The notes beneath the pieces were generated by a model. It saw only the letters and a list, made by a program, of their open reading frames with translations. It did no database searches and was not told where the DNA came from. A stretch of 64,000 nt of DNA from positions 517 to 64,516 of the forward strand of contig NZ_JARUQR010000004.1 in assembly GCF_029767005.1 (NCBI RefSeq), written 5' to 3'. Source of the DNA: Thiomicrorhabdus sp. ZW0627. GTDB taxonomy: Bacteria; Pseudomonadota; Gammaproteobacteria; Thiomicrospirales; Thiomicrospiraceae. Made by a program: the position numbers and the translations under genes. Of this stretch, positions 57,097-64,000 are shown one piece after another (position 1 is the first letter of the stretch; every line of letters starts with the position of its first letter).

Positions 57097-57555
57097 TTAA
57101 AGATTCTTGAACACACGCTCGGTAATCGGGCGCTCCTTTCCTTCCGGTTCTGACTCATAAACTTGAATCAAAATCTGGCTGACATTGCCGGGAATCACGT
57201 AGTCACGAATCAATTCACGGGCCCCGATCGGCGAATCCTTGTTGATATAAGTATAAATATTTTTCAACTGACATTTATTGTCGGGATCGGATGCCAAAGG
57301 CCGCAACAAGCCTTCTCCGGAAATCTTTACGGACTCTTTGGTCAGAATCGTGACCTTATGGTAATAAGTATCGGTTAACGGATGATTGAAGCAGATCATC
57401 AATACTCGGTCGAAATTACCGGAACCCTTGTCCAGATTCTCTACGATCTGTGCTGACTGAAGCGTCACCGGCTCTTTGGAACACCCTGAAAGCCCCCCCG
57501 TCAGGACAAATAATCCCAAAAAAATACCGACTGCCTTGATTAGGTTAATACCCAT
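57097..57555 (-). CDS. Putative lipoprotein, unknown function
   Basis: A 152-residue protein with a lipoprotein signal: hydrophobic residues 5-21 followed by LSGC, with Cys25 as the lipid site. The start ATG at 57555 is preceded by GGGGGAG; the frame is open further but the longer protein would overlap the neighbour and lack similarity. The mature part has two further cysteines (LMICFNHP and NKCQLKN), possibly a disulfide. It is 46 bases after the Tim44-like gene and may share its transcript. I do not recognise the family. Confidence 0.75.
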   Translation of the reverse strand: MGINLIKAVGIFLGLFVLTGGLSGCSKEPVTLQSAQIVENLDKGSGNFDRVLMICFNHPLTDTYYHKVTILTKESVKISGEGLLRPLASDPDNKCQLKNIYTYINKDSPIGARELIRDYVIPGNVSQILIQVYESEPEGKERPITERVFKNL

Positions 57556-57601
57556 CACTCCCCCTCGCTTATGCTTAGATAACTTAATGTTAAGTCCCGA
57601 T

Positions 57602-58522
57602 CTAATGCATCTGCTGAATACCCGCAACCAACCAATTACCTTGATCGGATGCGTCTCTACGGATATGCCAAACTTCATTAAATGCATGCGCATCCGCTTC
57701 GGCTTCTTCCTGAATGAAGCCACTAAAACGAACACTCACAACAAAATAATCGCCATCAATGGCCATGTCGGCAATTTCCGCGTCCAATGTATCCACAACG
57801 GTCACATTATCTCCGGGAACACGTCCTTGTGCTTGCTGCTTAATTTCCGCGAACAATTCTGGTGTACAGTAGGATTCGACCTCTTTCAGATCCAAATCAT
57901 CCCATGCTTTCTGTAGTGTAACAAAATGGCCTTTAGCCCCTTCTACAAACTGCTGCGCGTTAAACCAGGCTGGTACTTCATGTACTGTAACGGCCTGATC
58001 GGAAATTCCTTCACCTAACGCTGAGCCTATAATCGATCCTTCCTGATAAGGATCGTAATTCGGCTGACCTGAAAATTCGGAATAGGCTTGACGACGGCTG
58101 ACGGTCTGATTGTCTGACTGGTAAGTTCCTTCAGACGACTGGCCGTAAATCGGCTGCTGACGGCTACGACTCGAGGCAAACAGTTTGAACAACATATAAG
58201 CGATCAGTGCAAAGATCAACATATCCATCAACTGAATTCCTTCAAAGCCATCGCCAAACAGCATCGCTGCCAGCAGGCCACCAGCTGCCAAACCGGCCAA
58301 AGGCCCCAACCATTTGGACGCGCCGCTTGTCGCCGTGGTTTTACCCGTGGTTGCCGCCGGTTTGGTCGCTGTGGATTTAGGGGCTGTGCTGTACGATTTG
58401 GAAGGGATTGTTTTAGAGTATCCGAAGCTGGAACCACCACCCAAACGAGCGGCTTCAGCGGCCTGAGACAGAGTAACCATACCGAATAAAAACGTTAACA
58501 TCACCAACCAAGAACTTCTCAC
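57602..58522 (-). CDS. Tim44-like domain membrane protein
   Basis: A 306-residue protein. A signal peptide (to about residue 22, QAAEA) precedes a Ser/Thr/Lys/Ala-rich linker (30-65), then two hydrophobic segments near residues 70-88 (LGPLAGLAAGGLLAAMLFG) and 95-113. The C-terminal part (about 175-305), beginning near VPAWFNAQQFVEGAKGHFV, matches the bacterial Tim44-like domain, which adopts an NTF2-like fold. The role in bacteria is unclear, perhaps membrane-associated protein handling. Confidence 0.82.
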   Translation of the reverse strand: MRSSWLVMLTFLFGMVTLSQAAEAARLGGGSSFGYSKTIPSKSYSTAPKSTATKPAATTGKTTATSGASKWLGPLAGLAAGGLLAAMLFGDGFEGIQLMDMLIFALIAYMLFKLFASSRSRQQPIYGQSSEGTYQSDNQTVSRRQAYSEFSGQPNYDPYQEGSIIGSALGEGISDQAVTVHEVPAWFNAQQFVEGAKGHFVTLQKAWDDLDLKEVESYCTPELFAEIKQQAQGRVPGDNVTVVDTLDAEIADMAIDGDYFVVSVRFSGFIQEEAEADAHAFNEVWHIRRDASDQGNWLVAGIQQMH

Positions 58523-58778
58523 AGCACACTCCTAAATTTTATAAAACGTCTCATCAAGACTACCCCGTATTCTAGACAAGGCACTAAACAATAACAAGGC
58601 AATAAAAACACCAGCTTTTTTAATGCTTTCATATCACTCGTCTTACGCCGTTCACAAACGCCGGTATAACCCCAAAAAACCACGGGTTGACACCTAAAAT
58701 TTAATACGTACAATTCCGCACGCTTTATGTAATAAAACTATACCTAGGGATGGGTTCACTAATTATAAGGTTTACAAA

Positions 58779-59300
58779 ATGAAAAAAAGTTTAATTGCTG
58801 TGGCTATCTTAGCTGCGTCAACGTCTGCCGCAATGGCTGAGGATTCTACCAATGCAATGGCTGGTACTTATGCGGAATTGGGCTTCAGCCTGTACAAAGC
58901 AGAAAACTCAGGTTCCAGCCTGGAAATTCCGGTACTAACCGCTACATTCGGTAAGAATTTAAACGAATATTTTGCCGTTGAAGGTTTTTTGGGTACAGGC
59001 CTCTCTAAAGACAATGTTCCGGGTGATGCAAAATACGCAATCAACCATCTTTACGGACTAGACCTTAAAGGTACGATCAAAATTACTGAAGACCTTAAAG
59101 GGTTTGCCAAAGTCGGATATAAGTGGAGTCAAATGGAAGCTTCAAACGACAAATTCAGTCATGACCGTTATTTTGGAACACTTGGTCTTGAACATGACTT
59201 CAATAGCCAGGTTTATGGTTCTGTTTCTTATACCACTTATGAATCAAAATATGGCGTTGATGAAAACTCACTGAACGTAGGTGTTGGTTATAACTTTTAA
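58779..59300 (+). CDS. Small outer-membrane beta-barrel protein
   Basis: A 173-residue protein with a clear signal peptide (cut after AAMA, residue 20). The mature part is made of alternating strands such as YAELGFSLYKA, LEIPVLTATFGK and VYGSVSYTTYES, and ends with NVGVGYNF, a C-terminal Phe typical of barrels inserted by BamA. It looks like an eight-stranded OmpA/OmpX-like barrel. Function unknown. It has its own promoter region and a terminator follows. Confidence 0.82.
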   Translation: MKKSLIAVAILAASTSAAMAEDSTNAMAGTYAELGFSLYKAENSGSSLEIPVLTATFGKNLNEYFAVEGFLGTGLSKDNVPGDAKYAINHLYGLDLKGTIKITEDLKGFAKVGYKWSQMEASNDKFSHDRYFGTLGLEHDFNSQVYGSVSYTTYESKYGVDENSLNVGVGYNF

Positions 59301-59321
59301 GACGAGAATTAGATAAGAATA

Positions 59322-59360
59322 AGAACACTGCCCACACTTGCAAGGACAGTTCTATTTTTT
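59322..59360 (+). terminator. Probable terminator after the barrel gene
   Basis: AGAACACTG pairs imperfectly with CAGTTCT over a 16-base loop, followed after one base by a run of seven T. Confidence 0.55.
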
Positions 59361-59476
59361 TGTTTGTAGTTAGACTCAGTTAAGGGGCTATTCCGTAAAA
59401 AGAAAGCCCCTCTTTTTAACCCCCTCGTCCTAACAGCAGCTCAAACATCAACCATCCGTGAGCTACCGACTCTTCC

Positions 59477-60058
59477 TCACTCCTTAACGCAACGAGAGAT
59501 GGTGTAATCTTTCCCCTGCTTTACCTTTTCGTAATTGCCGAACACTTCCACAAAGTTTCGCTTCATGTACTGACGCAACCCATTAATGGTCACGACGACA
59601 AATTGACCTCCCGGCGTTAGTTGCTGATGGACATCGTGCAACAGAATACTCAACATTTCCTTACCAACCTTAGCAGGAATATTCGACACCACCGTGGTGA
59701 ATTCCATATCTTTTGGAACGTTGCTCAACCCGTTTGACAAATAAGCCTTGGCATTCGTCAGGCCATTCATTTCCGCATTCTTGTTGGCATATTCAACGGC
59801 CACGAAATCCTTGTCGACCATATGCACTTCGCCTTTTGGCGCATTGGCGGCAATCGCCAACCCAATCGGCCCGTAACCGCAACCGATATCCAAGGCAACT
59901 TCGTCATCCTTGATATCCAGATGACGTAAAAAAAGATCGGTTCCCGAATCGATTTCACGTGGACTGAAAATCCCCCATGTGGTGGCGAACCGTAGCGGTT
60001 TACCCATCAAATTCGCATCAATGTGCAGATCTTGCTTTAACTCATGAATGGTGGCCAT
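59477..60058 (-). CDS. Class I methyltransferase, small-domain (RsmC-like) type
   Basis: A 193-residue protein with the MTS domain found in RsmC and RlmG, which methylate guanines in rRNA. Motif I is ALDIGCGYGPIGLAIA (near residues 55-70), and VVSNIPAKVGKEML stands at the place of the usual NPPFH-type catalytic segment, with Pro-Ala in place of Pro-Pro. It lacks the N-terminal half of RsmC. Substrate therefore uncertain. It is divergent from rep. Confidence 0.78.
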   Translation of the reverse strand: MATIHELKQDLHIDANLMGKPLRFATTWGIFSPREIDSGTDLFLRHLDIKDDEVALDIGCGYGPIGLAIAANAPKGEVHMVDKDFVAVEYANKNAEMNGLTNAKAYLSNGLSNVPKDMEFTTVVSNIPAKVGKEMLSILLHDVHQQLTPGGQFVVVTINGLRQYMKRNFVEVFGNYEKVKQGKDYTISRCVKE

Positions 60059-60205
60059 ACTGGTTTTTTCCTAAAGTAATTCGTCTCAATTTGAATTATC
60101 ATATTGTACCTTTTCTGCTGATCGAATAATTCAAAAAGCATCAGAACCCAATAAGCAACTTTAGCAGCAGTTTTAGAAGTAGTTAAAAAAGAACCAGAAG
60201 CCAGA

Positions 60206-62239
60206 ATGCATAGCCTAAACGAACGACAATATGAAGCGGTTAAACACATCGAGACCCCAGCGCTGGTATTGGCTGGTGCAGGTTCCGGAAAAACCCGTGT
60301 TATCACTGAAAAGATCGCTTACTTGATTCGTCAGCACGACTACAAAGCGCACAATATCTATGCTGTGACCTTTACCAACAAATCCGCCAAAGAGATGAAA
60401 GAGCGTGTCACCAAGCTACTCAAAGACGAAAACACCAAAGGCTTGAACGTTTCGACCTTCCACAACTTGGGTCTAAACATCCTGCGTCAGGAATATAAAG
60501 CGCTGGGTTACAAGCCGAACTTCTCGATCATGGACGCTACCGACAGTGGCCAGATTCTGAAGGAATTAATGCATAAACAGTCGCTTGACCCCGAAGTCTT
60601 GGACGGGGTGCAATGGGACATCTCAAACTGGAAAAACGCGCACATCACACCGCAACAAGCGCTGGAAACGGCCGAAGATGCCCAACAGCAAGCCCGTGCC
60701 CTTTTGTACCAGGCCTACCAGAAACAGCTACACGCCTATAACGCCGTAGATTTTGATGACTTGATCGGCCTGCCGGTAAAACTGTTCAATGAAAATCCGG
60801 ACGTACTCGACAAATGGCAAAACAAGGTTCGTTATCTACTGGTGGATGAGTACCAGGATACCAACGCCTCACAGTATGAGCTGGTGAAACAACTGGTCGG
60901 TGTACAGGCACGCTTCACAGTGGTTGGCGACGACGACCAATCGATCTATGCCTGGCGTGGCGCCCAGCCGGAAAACCTGGCTCTTCTAAAAGAAGACTTC
61001 CCGGCACTGAAACTAATCAAGCTGGAACAGAACTACCGTTCCAGTAACCGTATCCTACAATCGGCCAACCAGCTAATCGCCAACAACCCGCACGTATTTG
61101 AAAAATCACTGTGGAGTGACATGGGAATGGGCGACCATCTTCGCGTCATTTCCTGCGCCAACGAAAACCAAGAAGCGGAACGTGTCGTCTCGGAAATCAT
61201 CGTCCACAAATTCAAGAATCGCACCAAAAACAAAGATTACGCAATCCTATACCGGGGCAATCACCAGGCGCGTTTGATGGAACGCGCCCTGCGCGAACAG
61301 AACATTCCTTACGTGATTTCCGGCGGAAAGTCCTTTTTCGATCATGCCGAAATCAAGGACATCATGAGTTACCTAAAACTCATCGTAAACCCGGACGACG
61401 ACGCTGCTTTCTTGCGAATCGTCAATACGCCACGCCGAGAAATCGGTGCTTCCACCTTGGAGAAACTGGCAACGTACGCCACTGGGCGCGGCATCAGCCT
61501 GTTCGACGCCACTCAGGAATTCGGCCTAACCACCATTCTTTCGGAAAAGGCCTTGAAACGAGTTCAATACTTTGGGCAACAACTTCTGGACTGGGTTCAA
61601 AAAGCCGATTCGGCTGAAGGCGAAGAAGTTGTTTCATTCGTGCGCCAACTGATCGAAACCTTGGAGTACGACAACTGGATTCATGAAACTGCCAGTAATG
61701 TCAAAACCGCCGAACGCCGTATCGCCAATGTACGCGAACTGGTACTGTGGATTGAACGCATCATCAACAAAGCGATTGAAGAAGACGGAGAAGAAAAGAA
61801 GCTTCAGACCATTGTCACCCACATGACCTTGATGGACATGATGGAGCGCAATGAATCTGAAAAGGAACACGACATGGTCAGCTTGATGACGCTGCATGCT
61901 TCTAAAGGATTGGAGTTCCCGCACGTTTTTCTGATCGGAATGGAAGAAGAGCTTTTGCCTCACAAACAAAACTTGGAATCGCCGGGACTGGAAGAAGAAC
62001 GCCGCTTAGCCTATGTCGGAATCACTCGAGCGCAAAAGACTCTGACTATGACCTACGCATCCAAGCGCAGAAAATACGGTGAAGACATGGCTTGCGAACC
62101 GAGCCGTTTCCTTGAAGAACTGCCGCAGGACATCCTTAAATGGGAAGGTAAACCCGGCCAAGTGGTCAGCAAGGAAGAGCAGATGGAAGAAGGCAACGCC
62201 CATTTGGCGAATTTGAAATCGTTTCTTAAAAAAGATTAA
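60206..62239 (+). CDS. rep: ATP-dependent DNA helicase Rep
   Basis: Superfamily 1A 3'-5' helicase of 677 residues, the length of Rep (UvrD is about 720). The Q motif is LNERQYEAV, Walker A is GAGSGKT (24-30), motif II is YLLVDEYQDTN near 213, motif III GDDDQSIYAWRGA near 236, and motif VI AYVGITRAQKTL near 600. The C terminus is short, as in Rep. It unwinds DNA at stalled forks, likely with the replisome. It has its own promoter; 56 bases separate it from the alcohol dehydrogenase gene. Confidence 0.93.
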   Translation: MHSLNERQYEAVKHIETPALVLAGAGSGKTRVITEKIAYLIRQHDYKAHNIYAVTFTNKSAKEMKERVTKLLKDENTKGLNVSTFHNLGLNILRQEYKALGYKPNFSIMDATDSGQILKELMHKQSLDPEVLDGVQWDISNWKNAHITPQQALETAEDAQQQARALLYQAYQKQLHAYNAVDFDDLIGLPVKLFNENPDVLDKWQNKVRYLLVDEYQDTNASQYELVKQLVGVQARFTVVGDDDQSIYAWRGAQPENLALLKEDFPALKLIKLEQNYRSSNRILQSANQLIANNPHVFEKSLWSDMGMGDHLRVISCANENQEAERVVSEIIVHKFKNRTKNKDYAILYRGNHQARLMERALREQNIPYVISGGKSFFDHAEIKDIMSYLKLIVNPDDDAAFLRIVNTPRREIGASTLEKLATYATGRGISLFDATQEFGLTTILSEKALKRVQYFGQQLLDWVQKADSAEGEEVVSFVRQLIETLEYDNWIHETASNVKTAERRIANVRELVLWIERIINKAIEEDGEEKKLQTIVTHMTLMDMMERNESEKEHDMVSLMTLHASKGLEFPHVFLIGMEEELLPHKQNLESPGLEEERRLAYVGITRAQKTLTMTYASKRRKYGEDMACEPSRFLEELPQDILKWEGKPGQVVSKEEQMEEGNAHLANLKSFLKKD

Positions 62240-62295
62240 ACTTCTTAGTACCAATTGCGAGCAACCACTCAACCCAAACTATACGGATTCGCTTC

Positions 62296-63489
62296 ATGCA
62301 CCAAACCATTCCGCCGTTTCAATTCGCCCCCATGCCACATATTCATTTCGGCTGGGGAATTCGTCATCAATTGATCGAACACCTGAAAGAGAACTACCGT
62401 GGTCGGGTGGTTTTGATAACCGGTAATTTTTTGAGCAGGCCTGGTGAGTTTGGGCAAATCGTTCGCGACACGCTGATGGAAAACAATCGTCTGGTCGATC
62501 ACTTCACCGTGTCCGGTGAACCTTCCCCTGACTTGGTCGACTACATTACCAGCCAATGCAAACCTGATACTGAAGCGGTCATCGGCATCGGTGGCGGCAG
62601 CGTTCTGGATGCAGCCAAAGCGATTGCCGGCCTGATTCCTAGCCAAACCTCGGTCATGGATTATCTGGAAGGTGTCGGTGCCGGCAAAGCGTTTGATGTT
62701 GAAACCTGCCCATTCATTGCGGTACCGACCACCGCTGGAACCGGCAGCGAAACGACGAAAAATTCCGTGCTGTCACGTTTGGGAGAATTCAAAAAGTCTT
62801 TCCGCAGTGACAAACTACTGGCCAAAGAAGCCTGGCTGGATCCGGAACTGCTACTGAGCTGCCCAAAAGACATACTCTATGCAACCGGGATGGATGCTTT
62901 CACTCAACTGCTTGAGTCCTACACCACACTTAAACCCAATCCGATTACCGATGCACTGGCCTGGCAAGGCATGACCCTATTCAAGGGGGCATTCGAAGCC
63001 ATCGAAAGTGAAAACGAAGCTCTTCAACAACAAGGCTACAGCCGCTTGATGCTGGCTGCTTCGCTTTCCGGAACGACGCTTGCCAATGCGGGACTGGGCG
63101 CTGTACACGGTTTGGCCGGCCCGATCGGCGCCTTCTTCGAAGCACCTCATGGGATTGTCTGCGCGAAACTTCTGGCTCCCATTACCGAAATGAACATCGA
63201 AGCCCTACATCAACAGGATTCTGTACAAACCCGTCAATCATTGGAAAAATATGTCCAAATAGGCCGCCTGCTCAATCCGGATTCAAAACCCGGTGAAGAA
63301 CTAACAGGCCTGGTGAAAATCTTGCAAAGATATGCTCAAACTTACACGCCGCAAGGCCTGGGAGAATTCGGGCTATCCACCGACAACCTAGAACCGGTCA
63401 TCAAAAGTTGCCGAAGCGGCAGCATGTTAGGTAATCCGGTGATACTTTCCGACGAACAATTGCACAAGGCAATAACCCTAGTTCTATAA
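62296..63489 (+). CDS. Iron-containing alcohol dehydrogenase
   Basis: Group III alcohol dehydrogenase of 397 residues. AVIGIGGGSVLDAAKAIA (near residues 93-110) is the NAD-binding glycine stretch, VPTTAGTGSETTKNSVL near 147 is the family segment, and MDAFTQLLESYT and LGAVHGLAGPIGAFFEAPHG supply metal histidines. Substrate cannot be predicted. It follows rep in the same direction by 56 bases, but no functional link is apparent. It holds two exact CAGGCCTG words at 62436 and 63305. Confidence 0.9.
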   Translation: MHQTIPPFQFAPMPHIHFGWGIRHQLIEHLKENYRGRVVLITGNFLSRPGEFGQIVRDTLMENNRLVDHFTVSGEPSPDLVDYITSQCKPDTEAVIGIGGGSVLDAAKAIAGLIPSQTSVMDYLEGVGAGKAFDVETCPFIAVPTTAGTGSETTKNSVLSRLGEFKKSFRSDKLLAKEAWLDPELLLSCPKDILYATGMDAFTQLLESYTTLKPNPITDALAWQGMTLFKGAFEAIESENEALQQQGYSRLMLAASLSGTTLANAGLGAVHGLAGPIGAFFEAPHGIVCAKLLAPITEMNIEALHQQDSVQTRQSLEKYVQIGRLLNPDSKPGEELTGLVKILQRYAQTYTPQGLGEFGLSTDNLEPVIKSCRSGSMLGNPVILSDEQLHKAITLVL

Positions 63490-63656
63490 AAGAATTTAAT
63501 TTAGGCATGCGCATCATTTGAGTTAGAATAAAAATATCTCATTTTCTACGCATTTTTAATAAAAATTATGCGAGACTAGGTTATTATGCAAAGATAAGTT
63601 TCAACTCACATTTATCAACCATAGGCAACTCACTCTTAAAATCCCTGGAGCCAGTC

Positions 63657-64000
63657 ATGATACGCTTATCAAATCAGTCAAGAATTTACCTATTGCTTAC
63701 TCTTGCTTTTATGGCCGGATTAAACGGCTGTTCCACGACGGAAGAAACTAAAGAGTACCCATCCGCTGCCATTAAGGTTCTGTATGAAGATGATCCTGAA
63801 GCGCTTACCCAAGAATATAAAGACTTAGACGAAGACGGCGTTACAGACAAGTTAGACCATTGCCAAAATACCGTCCCCGGCATCAAAGTCGACTCATACG
63901 GCTGCGAACTGGACAGCGACGGTGACGGCGTCTATGACAAAGACGACCAGTGCCCAGGCACTCCTCCTGGCGTAAAAGTCAACTCTTTGGGCTGTGAACC
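63657..64000 (+). CDS. OmpA-type lipoprotein with thrombospondin type 3 repeats (partial)
   Basis: The first 114 residues of a gene cut by the window end. A lipoprotein signal ends at GLNGC, with Cys25 as the lipid site. From about residue 57 come calcium-binding TSP3-type repeats, DLDEDGVTDKLDHCQNT and DSDGDGVYDKDDQCPGT, each followed by a PG-(I/V)KV segment. In this architecture an OmpA peptidoglycan-binding domain normally follows; it would lie beyond the window. Such proteins anchor the outer membrane to the wall. The start ATG has GGAGCC upstream. Confidence 0.85.
   Translation, partial: MIRLSNQSRIYLLLTLAFMAGLNGCSTTEETKEYPSAAIKVLYEDDPEALTQEYKDLDEDGVTDKLDHCQNTVPGIKVDSYGCELDSDGDGVYDKDDQCPGTPPGVKVNSLGCE

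Overview
The window looks like chromosome of an obligately or facultatively autotrophic gammaproteobacterium, most likely a sulfur oxidiser of the Hydrogenovibrio/Thiomicrorhabdus/Thiomicrospira group. This is inferred from the gene content (CbbR, form IA RuBisCO, CbbQ and CbbO together with a leftward transketolase-GAPDH-PGK-pyruvate kinase-aldolase series) and from the moderate GC content; no rRNA is present to confirm it. Almost all genes are intact housekeeping or metabolic genes. No prophage, CRISPR array or intact insertion sequence was seen.

Layout. 1-2 kb: tRNA-Tyr with its promoter, truC, a small secreted protein and a gene-poor stretch with a 70-bp direct repeat. 2-7 kb: bioA, a methyltransferase, an OsmC protein and the polyamine operon (SAM decarboxylase, spermidine synthase, ornithine-type decarboxylase). 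7-13.5 kb: leftward rpe-gph-trpE-trpG-trpD-DUF454-trpC. 13.7-16 kb: PsiE-like protein, purC, bioD. 16-23.3 kb: divergent cbbR and cbbLS-cbbQ-cbbO, with a highly structured 330-bp cbbS-cbbQ spacer. 23.4-30.7 kb: tkt, gap, pgk, pyk and fba, with hairpins between several of them. Together with rpe and gph these supply much of the Calvin cycle, its phosphoglycolate salvage and lower glycolysis.

31-35.5 kb: an RND efflux pump and its adaptor. 35.8-42.2 kb: a haem-binding periplasmic protein, cca, an epimerase-like protein, YcgL, Fe-SOD, a secreted beta-propeller, a rhodanese and a thioredoxin-fold protein. 42.4-45.8 kb: a leftward cluster for a tryptophan-tryptophylquinone (TTQ) amine dehydrogenase (large subunit, AauE/MauE, AauD/MauD, TTQ subunit, monohaem cytochrome c). 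It resembles aromatic amine dehydrogenase more than methylamine dehydrogenase and has no mauG nearby. 46.4-51 kb: glycerate kinase, then btaA, a GNAT-like gene and a PlcP/LpxH-like phosphoesterase. This last trio looks like a lipid-remodelling operon without the usual btaB. 51-64 kb: a DnaQ-like exonuclease, hisI, a hybrid sensor kinase, truD, a lipoprotein, a Tim44-like protein, a small outer-membrane barrel, a methyltransferase, rep, an iron alcohol dehydrogenase and the start of an OmpA-type lipoprotein cut by the window edge.

The most notable signals are the btaA-GNAT-plcP trio, the amine dehydrogenase cluster with an unusual cysteine pattern in its TTQ subunit, and a dispersed palindrome centred on CAGGCCTG. 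I found fifteen exact copies by eye, nine of them between genes, often extended as GGCCTGYTCA followed by an AT-rich tail. This is reminiscent of a DNA uptake sequence or other genome-wide signal.
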